Source: Burkholderia sp. IMCC1007 (GTDB lineage Bacteria > Pseudomonadota > Gammaproteobacteria > Burkholderiales > Burkholderiaceae). Taken from it: DNA of 64,000 nucleotides. The stretch is from assembly GCF_027257875.1 (NCBI RefSeq), contig NZ_JAPVQY010000040.1, positions 1 to 64,000 on the forward strand, written 5' to 3'. The notes under the pieces were generated by a model. It was not told where the DNA came from. It was given only the letters and a program-made list of their open reading frames with translations, and did no database searches. Position 1 is the stretch's first letter. The number at the start of each line of letters is the position of its first letter. The translations under genes and the position numbers were made by a program. Below are positions 1-8,064 of the stretch, piece after piece.

Positions 1-274
1 GGCCGTCGTCGCGACCCTCGCCGACAAGGCGCGCGCGCGTGCGCTGCGCACGCTGTGCGCGCGGCGCGGCTGGCCGCTCGTCGCGTTCGACGCGGCGCAG
101 GTCGCGAATGGTGCCGAACCTGCGCCGAGCGCCCCGTCGGCGGCCGCGCTCGCGCGTTTCGGCGTCGCCGGCGTGGCCGAACCGTGTGCGCAGCTCGCGG
201 CGCCGCGGGGCCGGCTGCTCGGCCCCAAATCCATTCTGGGCGGCGTGACGGTTGCGCTCGCCGGCCCGCTCTGA
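1..274 (+). CDS. cobE: Cobalamin biosynthesis protein CobE/CbiG C-terminal type (5' partial)
   Basis: The reading frame is already open at base 2 and stops with TGA at 272-274, giving about 90 C-terminal residues. The tail reads GVAGVAEPCAQLAA followed by GPKSILGGVTVALAG. This is the pattern of the CobE/CbiG C-terminal domain: a G-V-x-x-V-A-E-x-x-A segment, then K and GVTVA(I/L)A. CobE-type proteins act in corrin ring formation, in the early methylation steps of B12 synthesis. cobO follows 34 bases later on the same strand and cobB after that, so this is the tail of a cob operon. The start lies upstream of the window, so length and N-terminal fusion state cannot be judged. Confidence 0.8.
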   Translation, partial: AVVATLADKARARALRTLCARRGWPLVAFDAAQVANGAEPAPSAPSAAALARFGVAGVAEPCAQLAAPRGRLLGPKSILGGVTVALAGPL

Positions 275-308
275 ACCCATTGTTTCGCTTTCGACAGGAC
301 GATTCCCG

Positions 309-911
309 ATGAAGACCGATGCCGAATCCCATCAACGGATGACCGAACGCCGCCGCGCCGGCCACGAGAAGAAGCAGGCCGCCGCCACGCAGGAAAAGGG
401 GCTGCTGATCGTCAACACCGGCAACGGCAAGGGCAAGAGCACGGCCGCGTTCGGCATGGCCGTGCGCGTGCTCGGCCACGGCATGCGGCTCGGCGTCGTG
501 CAGTTCATCAAGGGCGCGCTGCATACGTCCGAGCGCGATTTCCTCGGCGCGGTCGCAGAGTGCGATTTCGTGACGATGGGCGACGGCTATACGTGGAACA
601 CGCAGAACCGCGACGCCGACATCGCCACCGCGCGCAAGGGCTGGGACGAGGCACGCCGGATGATCGAAAGCGGTGACTACCGGATGGTGATCCTCGACGA
701 GCTGAACACCGTGCTCAAGTACGAATACCTGCCGCTCGACGAAGTGCTCGCGACGCTCACGGCTCGACCGGATTCGGTGCACGTGGTCGTCACCGGGCGG
801 CATGCGCCCGATGCGCTGATCGACGCGGCCGACCTCGTCACCGAAATGCGGCTCGTCAAGCATCCGTACAAGGAGCAAGGCGTGAAGGCGCAGCGCGGCG
901 TGGAGTTCTGA
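309..911 (+). CDS. cobO: Cob(I)yrinic acid a,c-diamide adenosyltransferase
   Basis: Encodes 200 residues, the normal size for CobO/BtuR/CobA-type corrinoid adenosyltransferases, which transfer the 5'-deoxyadenosyl group of ATP to cobalt in the cytoplasm. The P-loop is visible near residue 37 as NTGNGKGKST, followed by AAFG. Later family blocks are VVQFIKG, MGDGYTWNTQ and the Walker B-like VILDELN. I chose ATG 309 over an upstream in-frame ATG at 252, because 252 lies inside the cobE tail and family proteins start shortly before the K-rich stretch. The stop is two bases before the cobB ATG, which indicates a tight operon. Confidence 0.93.
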   Translation: MKTDAESHQRMTERRRAGHEKKQAAATQEKGLLIVNTGNGKGKSTAAFGMAVRVLGHGMRLGVVQFIKGALHTSERDFLGAVAECDFVTMGDGYTWNTQNRDADIATARKGWDEARRMIESGDYRMVILDELNTVLKYEYLPLDEVLATLTARPDSVHVVVTGRHAPDALIDAADLVTEMRLVKHPYKEQGVKAQRGVEF

Positions 912-913
912 GC

Positions 914-2218
914 ATGCCGGCCTGCCCCGCGCTGTTCGTCAGCGCGCCCGCATCGGGCCAAGGCAAGACGTCGGTGACGGCCGGCCTCGCCCGGCTGCAC
1001 CGGCGGCTCGGCCGGCGCGTGCGCGTGTTCAAGACCGGGCCCGATTTTCTCGATCCGATGCTGCTCGAACGCGCGAGCGGCGCACCCGTGCATGCGCTCG
1101 ATCTCGGGATGGTCGGGGAAGCCGGCTGCCGTGCGCTGCTCGCCGAGGCCGCGCGCGATGCGGACCTGATCCTGATCGAAGGCGTGATGGGGCTGTTCGA
1201 CGGCACGCCGAGCAGCGCCGATCTCGCGACCGCGTTCGGCGTGCCGGTCGTCGCGGTGATTTCGGCGAAGGCGATGGCGCAGACGTTCGCGGCGATCGCG
1301 TTCGGGCTCGCGCGGTTCCGGCCCGAGGTGCCGTTTCACGGCGTGCTGGCGAACCGCGTCGGGTCGCCGCGACACGCGGAACTGCTGCGGCAGGCGCTGC
1401 CCGACGACTTGCGCTGGCTCGGGCACGTGCCGGCCGATGCGGGCATCGCGCTGCCGGAACGGCATCTCGGGCTGCACCAGCCGTCCGATGTCAACGATCT
1501 CGACGCCCGGCTCGAGCGCGCGGCCGACGTGCTCGCGCAAACCGCGCTCGCCGCGTTGCCGCCTGCCGTCACGTTCGCGGAACCGGACGTTGCCGCCCCG
1601 CTGCCGCGCGCGCTCGCCGGCAAGCGGATCGCGATCGCGCGCGATGCGGCGTTCTCGTTCATCTATCCGGCCAATCTTGCGCTGCTCGACACGCTCGGCG
1701 CGCAGTTGCGGTTCTTCTCGCCGCTGGCCGACGAATCCGTGCCGGATAACTGCGATGCGCTGTTCCTGCCGGGCGGGTATCCGGAACTGCATGTGGCGAC
1801 GCTGGCGGCGAACGCCGTGACCGCGCGCACGATTCGCGCGCACGCGGCGGCCGGCCGGCCGATCGTCGCGGAATGCGGAGGGATGGTGTATCTGTGCGAG
1901 TCGCTGACCTGCGTGGATGGCGTCACGACGCCGATGCTCGGCCTGCTGTCAGGCCACGCGACGATGCAGCGCCGGTTCGCGGCGCTCGGGATGCAGCAGC
2001 TCGACACGCGCACCGGGCCGCTGCGCGGTCATACGTTTCATTATTCGCGGCTGGATACGCCGCTGGTGCCGACCGCGACCGCCGCCCGGCCCGATGGCGA
2101 GGCCGGCAGCGGCGAAGCCGTTTATCGCGCGGGCGCGATCGTCGCGACGTACATGCACATGTACTGGCCGTCGAATCCGGAGGCGGTGGTGGCGTTGTTC
2201 AGCGGGGAAGCGTTCTAG
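914..2218 (+). CDS. cobB: Cobyrinic acid a,c-diamide synthase
   Basis: Encodes 434 residues. The protein amidates the a and c side chains of cobyrinic acid, or the hydrogenobyrinic form, using glutamine and ATP. The N-terminal dethiobiotin-synthetase-like domain begins with the P-loop APASGQGKTSVTAGLARL. The C-terminal class I glutamine amidotransferase domain shows LFLPGGYPEL and the nucleophile elbow AECGGMVYL, with a late His in GHTFHYS. The start is two bases after the cobO stop. Length and both domains are complete. After the stop the strand switches to a minus-strand antitoxin remnant, so this is the last gene of the cob operon. Confidence 0.94.
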   Translation: MPACPALFVSAPASGQGKTSVTAGLARLHRRLGRRVRVFKTGPDFLDPMLLERASGAPVHALDLGMVGEAGCRALLAEAARDADLILIEGVMGLFDGTPSSADLATAFGVPVVAVISAKAMAQTFAAIAFGLARFRPEVPFHGVLANRVGSPRHAELLRQALPDDLRWLGHVPADAGIALPERHLGLHQPSDVNDLDARLERAADVLAQTALAALPPAVTFAEPDVAAPLPRALAGKRIAIARDAAFSFIYPANLALLDTLGAQLRFFSPLADESVPDNCDALFLPGGYPELHVATLAANAVTARTIRAHAAAGRPIVAECGGMVYLCESLTCVDGVTTPMLGLLSGHATMQRRFAALGMQQLDTRTGPLRGHTFHYSRLDTPLVPTATAARPDGEAGSGEAVYRAGAIVATYMHMYWPSNPEAVVALFSGEAF

Positions 2219-2485
2219 AGGGGTCAGCCGAAGTTGTCTGCCTTTTACCGCCATGCGTTGCCCGCATGCGGGCGAGGAAGCCTCGCTGTCGAAGGGCTTG
2301 GGCGCCCCGGACGCTTCACCTGCCTTCAATGCTTCCTGCAGCGCACGCATTTCCGTTTCGTGTGATTCGAGGAGCCGCAACCCGGCTCGCACGACGTCAC
2401 TTGCGGAACCATATCGCCCCGATCGCTGGGCATCGACAAATTCGGCAAAGTGATCGCCGAGGGAAACGGACGTGTTTCGCGACAT
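2219..2485 (-). pseudogene. parD: Orphan ParD-type antitoxin, apparently frameshifted at its C-terminus
   Basis: The N-terminal 70 residues from ATG 2485 (MSRNTSVSLGDHFAEFVDAQ, then GRYGSASDVVRAGLRLLE) are a clear ribbon-helix-helix ParD/CopG antitoxin. A near-perfect Shine-Dalgarno (AGGAGGT) lies just upstream. After FDSEA the frame departs from the family. Shifting one base restores FLARMRATHGGK, the usual kind of ParD ending, so one T seems to be missing near 2280. In the frame as given, translation runs on antisense into cobB. No parE toxin follows; the space is taken by cobB. I read this as a decayed orphan antitoxin. A sequencing error at the frameshift cannot be excluded. Confidence 0.7.
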
Positions 2486-2555
2486 GAGTCACCTCCTTTC
2501 GATGCGGTCATCATGTACCGATTTTTGATGCATTTCGCATTCGGCCCCTGCGAAG

Positions 2556-2576
2556 TCGGGCCGATGGTCGGCCCGA
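2556..2576 (-). terminator. GC-rich hairpin downstream of the M20 peptidase gene
   Basis: Perfect 9-bp inverted repeat TCGGGCCGA / TCGGCCCGA with a 3-base loop, 22 bases past the stop of the minus-strand amidohydrolase gene. No U-run follows on the minus strand, so intrinsic termination is uncertain. It could instead act as an mRNA 3' stabilising hairpin. Confidence 0.4.
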
Positions 2577-2598
2577 TCCGCATGTCTCGCATCCTCCG

Positions 2599-3762
2599 TC
2601 ACACCAGGAACGTCTCGGCCAGCCTGACCCAATACGACGCACCGGTCGGCAATGCCGCGTCGTTGAAGTCGTAGCCTGGGTTATGCACCATGCAGCCGCC
2701 CTCCCCGTCGCCGTTGCCGATGATCAGGTAGCAGCCCGGCCGTTTCTCGAGCAGGAACGCGAAATCCTCGCTGCCGGTGAGCGGCACCATTTCGTCGATC
2801 AGGTTCGCGTCGCCGACCCACTCGCGCGCGACACCGCGCGCGAACGCGGTCATCTCCGCATCATTGACGAGTACCGGGTAGCGCCGCTGGTAGTCGATCG
2901 TCGCGGTCGCGCCGAACACGGCCGCCTGCGCGTGAATGACTTCCTTGATGCGCGTTTCGAGCAGGTCGCGCACGTCAGGCTTCAGCGCGCGCACGGACAG
3001 GCGCATCTGCGCGCGATCGGGAATCACGTTCGGCGCGTCGCCCGCGTGAATCGCGCCGACCGTGACGATTGCCATGTCGAGCGGCGACACGTTGCGCGAC
3101 ACGATCGTCTGCAGCGCGACGACGATCTGCGCGCACACGACGACGGGGTCGATCGCCTTGTGCGGCACCGCGCCGTGACCGCCGCGCCCCTGCACGTCGA
3201 CGATCACGGTATCCGACGACGCCATGAACGGCCCCGGCAGGAAGCCCAGCTTGCCCGTCGGGAAGCCCGGCATGTTGTGCATCGCGAAGATCGCATCGCA
3301 CGGGAACAGCTCGAACAGCCCGTCGTCGAGCATTTTCTTCGCGCCGCCGAGCCCTTCCTCGGCCGGCTGGAAAATCAGGTTCAGCGTGCCGGAGAAGCGG
3401 CGCTCGCGCGCCAGGTGCTTCGCGGCCGCCAGCAGCATCGCCGTGTGACCGTCGTGGCCGCACGCGTGCATCTTGCCGGCGATCGTGCTCTGGTACGGCA
3501 GGCCGGTCGATTCGTGGATCGGCAGCGCGTCCATGTCGGCGCGCAGGCCGAGGCGCTGCGTGCCGTTGCCGACCTTCAGCTGCGCGACGACACCCGTGCC
3601 GCCGAGCCCGCGATGCACCGTATAGCCCCACCCCTGCAACTGCTCGGCGACGAGGTCGCTCGTCGCGAATTCCTCGAAACCCAGCTCGGGGTGGGCATGG
3701 ATGCGGTGCCGGATCTCGATCATTTCGTCGGCGAGGCCTGCGGGAATCACGCTGTGCGTCAC
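2599..3762 (-). CDS. M20 family metallopeptidase / amidohydrolase (hippurate hydrolase-like)
   Basis: Encodes 387 residues from GTG 3762. I chose this start because AGGAGA lies 7 bases upstream and the protein then begins directly before the family's first conserved block (IRHRIHAHPELGFEE); the longer upstream frame has no family similarity. Metal-site motifs are MHACGHDGHTAM, FQPAEEGLGGAKKM and AMHNMPGFP, typical of the M20D aminoacylase / carboxypeptidase group that hydrolyses N-acyl amino acids in the cytoplasm. The protein has no signal peptide. The substrate cannot be told from sequence. It stands alone, divergent from the AbiE pair. Confidence 0.9.
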   Translation of the reverse strand: MTHSVIPAGLADEMIEIRHRIHAHPELGFEEFATSDLVAEQLQGWGYTVHRGLGGTGVVAQLKVGNGTQRLGLRADMDALPIHESTGLPYQSTIAGKMHACGHDGHTAMLLAAAKHLARERRFSGTLNLIFQPAEEGLGGAKKMLDDGLFELFPCDAIFAMHNMPGFPTGKLGFLPGPFMASSDTVIVDVQGRGGHGAVPHKAIDPVVVCAQIVVALQTIVSRNVSPLDMAIVTVGAIHAGDAPNVIPDRAQMRLSVRALKPDVRDLLETRIKEVIHAQAAVFGATATIDYQRRYPVLVNDAEMTAFARGVAREWVGDANLIDEMVPLTGSEDFAFLLEKRPGCYLIIGNGDGEGGCMVHNPGYDFNDAALPTGASYWVRLAETFLV

Positions 3763-4061
3763 GGTGTCGTCTCCTGGTGTCCAGTGGGGAATGTGCAGGC
3801 AAGGATAGTCCGTCGAGCGACAACCGGACAGACAGAAAGTCGTCGTGGCAGCAACTCCTGGTTGCCGGGCGATTACCGGGGCGCGGGACGAAGCGCGCGG
3901 CCACCCCACGCACTGTCCATCCGGACGGGTGCCGCATGCGATCGGCACGCACGACACTGCGTGTTCAAGTTCGATTTTCACGCGGAGGCTATCGTTGGTT
4001 GCCTTTCAACATTCCGTAAAAGTTCCTTTGCATCAAAGGGTTGATGGCGTTTGTTCATTTT

Positions 4062-4090
4062 TTGACGGATGTACATTTTTTGTGTACGCT
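4062..4090 (+). promoter_or_regulatory. abiE promoter with an internal inverted-repeat operator
   Basis: A sigma70-like promoter TTGACG (4062-4067), 17-base spacer, TACGCT (4085-4090) sits about 30 bases before the AbiEi ATG. Two copies of a TGTAC half-site (TGTACA 4070-4075 and TGTACG 4083-4088) flank an AT-rich core and lie between and over the promoter elements. This is where an autorepressing antitoxin would bind. The surrounding 3763-4120 intergenic stretch shows nothing else I can name. Confidence 0.6.
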
Positions 4091-4120
4091 GGCAAAACAG
4101 TGAACAAGCGACCCTCCGTG

Positions 4121-5191
4121 ATGCCCGCGAACGCCCTCCTCCCGATATCGGAACAGCAGGTGCTCGACGACGCCTGCGCCGCGTTCGCGCGCGTGACGCG
4201 GCGCTTCGATGCGCGGCCCGTGCGCGTGCCGGCGGCGTACCAGGCGCGCGCCGACGCAATGATCCGCTTCGACATCGCCGGGCAGACCTTCGAGATGCCG
4301 GCGGCCGTGAGCGTCGGCGTCGAATCGCTGCAGGGCGCGCTCGCGGCGTTGCGTCGCCGCGGCGGCACGCCCGCGCCCGGCGAACGGCCGCTGATGCTGG
4401 TCGCGCCTTATTTTTCTGCCGAACTGGCCGCCCGCCTGGCCGAGCACGACATCCCGTTTCTCGATACCGCCGGCAATGCAGGCCTGATCCAGCCGGAGGC
4501 CACCGTGATGATCGCCGGCCGGCCGAAACCTGCGCGCACGCCGCGCCGCCAGGCGTCGCGCGCGACGACGCCCAAGGGGCTCGCCGTGATGTTCGCGCTC
4601 GCGACGCGGCCGGGTCTCGTCGCGCAGCCGTATCGCGCGATCGCCGCCGAGTCGGGCGTCGCGCTCGGCACGGTCAATCTCGCGATGGACGATCTGATTG
4701 CGCGCGGCCTCGTCGCGCAGCGGCGCAACGGCGAGCGCCTGATTCCCGACTGGCCGCGCTTCGTGCAGGAATGGGTCGCGCTGTATCCGAGCCGGCTGCG
4801 CGCGAAACTGCCGGGCCGGCGGTTTGCTGCGCTCTCGCCAGACTGGTGGCGCGACTTCGATTTCGCGGCGTTCGATGCGCGGCTCGGCGGCGAACCGGCA
4901 GCCGATCTGCTGACGCACGACCTGAAACCGGCGGCGATCACGGTCTATACGCACGGCACCGTGTCGAACCGCCTGCTGCTCGACGCGCGCCTGCGTCCGG
5001 ACGAGCGTGGCGACGTCGAGCTGCTCGAAGCGTTCTGGCCGCCGTCGCCGGCATTCGACTGGCGCGACCACGATGTGCCGCTCGTGCCGCCGCTCCTGAT
5101 CTACGCGGATCTCGTCTCGTCCGGAGACAGCCGCAATCTTGCCGCCGCCGAGCAGATCCATGACCGATACCTTGCCCACCCGCCCGCTTGA
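4121..5191 (+). CDS. abiEi: AbiEi-family antitoxin, winged-helix regulator
   Basis: Encodes 356 residues from ATG 4121; an in-frame GTG at 4100 is an alternative start but would sit almost at the expected transcription start. A winged-helix block is visible at about residues 150-205 (PKGLAVMFALATRPG, then GVALGTVNLAMDDLIARGLV and a short wing), with a longer C-terminal domain after it, as in AbiEi-family antitoxins. The next gene overlaps its end by 32 bases and encodes the AbiEii-like nucleotidyltransferase, which fits a type IV toxin-antitoxin / abortive infection pair. The inverted repeats in the promoter suggest it represses its own operon. The family call is from memory of the fold and the pairing. 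Confidence 0.75.
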   Translation: MPANALLPISEQQVLDDACAAFARVTRRFDARPVRVPAAYQARADAMIRFDIAGQTFEMPAAVSVGVESLQGALAALRRRGGTPAPGERPLMLVAPYFSAELAARLAEHDIPFLDTAGNAGLIQPEATVMIAGRPKPARTPRRQASRATTPKGLAVMFALATRPGLVAQPYRAIAAESGVALGTVNLAMDDLIARGLVAQRRNGERLIPDWPRFVQEWVALYPSRLRAKLPGRRFAALSPDWWRDFDFAAFDARLGGEPAADLLTHDLKPAAITVYTHGTVSNRLLLDARLRPDERGDVELLEAFWPPSPAFDWRDHDVPLVPPLLIYADLVSSGDSRNLAAAEQIHDRYLAHPPA

Positions 5192-6065
5192 AGTCGACCC
5201 GCGCCGGCCGCTCGAGCCGGCGGCGCTCGCATTGCTGCAGGCGGTCGGCGCGGCCTGCACCCGGCTCGACGCGGCGTTCGTCATCGCCGGCGCGACCGCG
5301 CGCGACATCCTGATGTGGCACGTCCACGGCATCCGGCCGGTGCGCGCGACGCGGGATGTCGACGTCGCCGTGTGCGCGGTGAGCTGGCCGTTTCACGCGC
5401 AGCTCGTCGACGCGCTCGTCGCGACCGGGCAATTCGCGCATGCGCCGAAGCATCAGCAAAAGCTGCTGTTCGACAGCGGCACGCGAGGGTTTCGCACGGA
5501 GCTCGACCTCGTGCCGTTCGGGCCGCTCGAAACACCGCCCGGAGAAATCGCGTGGCCGCCCGGCGGCGAATTCGTGCTGAACGTGCTGGGCTTCCAGGAG
5601 GCGGTCGATACGGCACTGCCCGTGTCGGTCGGCGCGGGCGTCGTGGTGCCGGTGGCCAGCCTGCCGGCGCTCGTGCTGTTGAAGCTGCTTGCGTGGAAGG
5701 ACCGGCGCGCGCGCCAGAACAGCGACGCGTACGACCTGCTGTTCCTGCTCACGCATTTTCACGACGCGGGCAATCGCGAGCGCATCTGGGACGTTGCACC
5801 CGATCTGGTGGAACTGCATGGCTTCCAGCCGGAGCTGGCGGCGGCGGCATTGCTGGCGCGCGATGCGAAGCGGATCGCGTTGCCGCATACGCACGACGCC
5901 ATTCACGCGCTGTTATCCGATGAAGCGATTTACGCGATGCTCGGGCAGGATCTGCTCGCGCGTGCGTTCGCACAGTTGCCGGGTGAATTCAACGACGACG
6001 CGGACCGGTATCTCGACGCGTTCCGTGGCGCCTTCCTTGCCGGTCCGCCCGCGCGCGACGTGTGA
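5160..6065 (+). CDS. abiEii: AbiEii/AbiGii-type nucleotidyltransferase toxin
   Basis: Encodes 301 residues from ATG 5160, inside the end of the antitoxin gene. The nucleotidyltransferase signature is present: AGATARDIL (residues 43-51), then RDVDVAV with the two metal-binding Asp at about 67 and 69, and a further acidic strand ELDLVPFG. DUF1814/AbiEii proteins of this type transfer a nucleotide to a cellular target and act as the toxin of the pair; the target here is unknown. The overlapping start implies translational coupling with the antitoxin. A non-toxic metabolic nucleotidyltransferase is possible but less likely given the partner. Confidence 0.8.
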   Translation: MTDTLPTRPLEVDPRRPLEPAALALLQAVGAACTRLDAAFVIAGATARDILMWHVHGIRPVRATRDVDVAVCAVSWPFHAQLVDALVATGQFAHAPKHQQKLLFDSGTRGFRTELDLVPFGPLETPPGEIAWPPGGEFVLNVLGFQEAVDTALPVSVGAGVVVPVASLPALVLLKLLAWKDRRARQNSDAYDLLFLLTHFHDAGNRERIWDVAPDLVELHGFQPELAAAALLARDAKRIALPHTHDAIHALLSDEAIYAMLGQDLLARAFAQLPGEFNDDADRYLDAFRGAFLAGPPARDV

Positions 6066-6108
6066 CGCGACGCGACCCGGCAGGATCACGACGCTGCCGC
6101 CCGCCGGC

Positions 6109-6525
6109 TCAAGCTGCCCAGTCTTCGACGGACAACCCCGCGACGCGACCGAATTCCCGACAGTTATTCGTCACGAGCACCGCGCCGGCGGCAATGGCAT
6201 GGCCGGCGATCGACGCATCGTTGGCGCCGATCGGCGTGCCACGGGCCGCGAGGTCGGCCCGAATCGCGGTCGTTGCATCGACGGCGGCCGTATCCCACGA
6301 CAGCACGCCGTCCAGCCGTGCGATAAAGGCCGTCACGAGTTCCGCATGCTTGGGCGACGCCTTCTTGCCCACAGCGCCGAATCGCATTTCGGCATAGGTG
6401 ATCGCCGACACGACGATCCGGTGCTGCGCATTGACGCACGACTGCAGCCGGGACAACACCGCGGGCGACCGCTCGCGCATGATGAACGAGCAGATGTTCG
6501 TATCGAGCATATAGAGCGTCGTCAC
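6109..6525 (-). CDS. vapC: VapC-type PIN-domain ribonuclease toxin
   Basis: Encodes 138 residues with a complete PIN domain. Conserved acidic residues are D8 in MLDTN, E46 in TYAEMRFG and D103 in GANDASIAGHAI, with N120/N121 in LVTNN near the last active-site position. VapC proteins cleave RNA, often initiator tRNA or rRNA. The start ATGA overlaps the stop of the antitoxin by 4 bases (6522-6525), so the two are translationally coupled. Length is normal for the family and no disruption is seen. Confidence 0.92.
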   Translation of the reverse strand: MTTLYMLDTNICSFIMRERSPAVLSRLQSCVNAQHRIVVSAITYAEMRFGAVGKKASPKHAELVTAFIARLDGVLSWDTAAVDATTAIRADLAARGTPIGANDASIAGHAIAAGAVLVTNNCREFGRVAGLSVEDWAA

Positions 6526-6785
6526 TGGCCCTCCGTCGATGCACCGTCATCAGCGCCGGACAGGTCGAAACGGCCGGTTTCGACGACGGCCGGGCGCTCG
6601 ACGAGGAAGTCGGAATCGGCCAGCGGTTCGCTCGCGAACGACAGCCACGTCGGCCGTACCGGACGCAACAGCAGCGTATCGCCCTCGCGGCGGATCTCGA
6701 GCTCGGTCACACCCTCGAATTCCATGTCTTTCGGGATGCGGATTGCCTGGTTACGGGCGTTCTTGAAAATGGAAACGATGCGCAT
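6522..6785 (-). CDS. vapB: VapB-type antitoxin (AbrB-like N-terminus)
   Basis: Encodes 87 residues from ATG 6785, preceded by GGAG 8 bases away. The N-terminus (MRIVSIFKNARNQAIRIPKDM) is the swapped-hairpin AbrB/MazE DNA-binding type found in VapB, followed by an acidic C-terminal tail that should wrap the toxin. An upstream in-frame ATG at 6986 is rejected because it would lie in front of the promoter described at 6815-6842. The gene precedes vapC, the normal antitoxin-first order. Confidence 0.9.
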   Translation of the reverse strand: MRIVSIFKNARNQAIRIPKDMEFEGVTELEIRREGDTLLLRPVRPTWLSFASEPLADSDFLVERPAVVETGRFDLSGADDGASTEGQ

Positions 6786-6814
6786 GAGCCACTCCACTGG
6801 CGTTCGATGCGCCC

Positions 6815-6842
6815 ATTCTAGGCATATGTTGGCATATGTCAA
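6815..6842 (-). promoter_or_regulatory. vapBC promoter with repeated operator
   Basis: On the minus strand TTGACA (6842-6837), a 16-base spacer and TAGAAT (6820-6815) form a strong sigma70 promoter about 30 bases before vapB. The spacer holds two copies of GGCATATGT (6821-6829 and 6831-6839), each containing the palindrome CATATG. Repeats placed there are well positioned for autorepression by the VapBC complex. Confidence 0.7.
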
Positions 6843-7035
6843 TGCCGGGGAACGCGGATCGGGCGGCGCGTCCCACGCTGTGGCGAGTGTGCTGGCCATA
6901 TCGTCACGACCTGTGGCTGATGAGAGGGAAGCCCATTCTTCCTCATGCAGCCCGGCTGATCCATATCCCGAACGGCCGATGCCCACCGCGGCAGGTCGCG
7001 CGGCTGGTCGCCTGCGACGTCGCGCCCCCGTCCGA

Positions 7036-8064
7036 TCACGGCAACCGGAAAGTGTCGAAAAACGTTTCGCGCTCCATCACGGTCAGCGCCGCGCGCTTGT
7101 GCGGGAAATCGAATTCCTTCAGCGTGTAGAACCCGAGCCGGTGCATGTACGCGATATGCCGCACGTGATCGACGCGCGGTTCGCCGACGAGCCGCTGCGT
7201 ACGCGGTTCGTCGACGAACATGTAGTGCAGCACCCCGCTCCACCACGCATGCAGCTTGCCGGCGCTCTGGAACCGCGAGTCGCCGATCAGCAGGTGCAGC
7301 CCGCGATCGTAGTCGTGCGCATCGTAGAACGGCGCGAGGCGATCCTCCTTCGCCCAGTAGAACTCGAAATAGCCGAACGGCGTGTCGTCGAAATAGCCGA
7401 TCATCGGATGCATGTGCGGATCGGCGAGCCGCTCCGCGAGATACGCGGCATGCTCGTCGCGCGTGCCGCGCTGATCCCAGAAATGCGCGACGCGATCGAG
7501 GTTCATCCAGTCGCTGAAAAGCTGCGCATGCGTGTCGACGTCGACGGTGCGCAGGCTGAACGTCATCCCGACCTGCGGCATGTAGCGCGCATAGATCTCG
7601 CCGGCCGGCGACGGCGGCCGCACCGGATGCCGATGGCCGTTCGTGATCGCGTAGCGCAGCGGCATCCCGCTCGATGCGGGCGCCGTCAGCCACGGCTGCG
7701 GGTGCTGCCAGAACGTCGCGCGCGATGCATTCAGGCGCAACCGGCCGCCTTCGATCCGCGCGCCGTCGATCACGCCCTCGCGCACCGCGCGATCGACGTA
7801 CGACGCGACGGCCGCCGGATCGGCGCCGCCGAGCGGCACCGACACCGTCGCCGCGTCGTGCCGCGTGTCGGTGTTGAACAGCGCGACGAATTCCGCGAGC
7901 AGCGCGGCCGGCGGATCGTCGGGCCGCCATGCATCGAGCGTGCGCTCGGCGGCAGGCGTCACCCGAGCCAGCGTGCGCGCGTACGCGGCGCCGTCGAGCG
8001 CCGCGGCCACTTCACCTTCGACGGCATCGGCCGCGCCGGCCGGTTTCGTCAGCGTGTGTTCCAT
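7036..8064 (-). CDS. orbL: Ornibactin acyltransferase OrbL (GNAT, IucB-like)
   Basis: Encodes 342 residues from ATG 8064, which overlaps the pvdF stop by one base (TGATG). The C-terminal half is a GNAT domain of the siderophore acetyltransferase group (blocks MFSLRTVDVDTHAQLFSDWMN, EFYWAKEDRLAPFY, DRGLHLLIGDSRF, HRLGFYTLKEFDF). It resembles OrbK throughout that half. By position at the end of the biosynthetic operon, and from published work on ornibactin as I recall it, it helps acylate hydroxyornithine, probably adding the 3-hydroxy fatty acyl group on Orn1. Which of OrbK and OrbL carries which acyl step cannot be read from sequence. Confidence 0.85.
   Translation of the reverse strand: MEHTLTKPAGAADAVEGEVAAALDGAAYARTLARVTPAAERTLDAWRPDDPPAALLAEFVALFNTDTRHDAATVSVPLGGADPAAVASYVDRAVREGVIDGARIEGGRLRLNASRATFWQHPQPWLTAPASSGMPLRYAITNGHRHPVRPPSPAGEIYARYMPQVGMTFSLRTVDVDTHAQLFSDWMNLDRVAHFWDQRGTRDEHAAYLAERLADPHMHPMIGYFDDTPFGYFEFYWAKEDRLAPFYDAHDYDRGLHLLIGDSRFQSAGKLHAWWSGVLHYMFVDEPRTQRLVGEPRVDHVRHIAYMHRLGFYTLKEFDFPHKRAALTVMERETFFDTFRLP

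Noticed and set aside
1..308. Possible cobalamin riboswitch near the cob genes
   Set aside because: The cob genes here are internal to the operon; no B12-box-like sequence was seen before cobO.
4100..4120. GTG 4100 as start of the AbiEi antitoxin
   Set aside because: It would lie only about 10 bases after the promoter -10 element; ATG 4121 is the more natural start.
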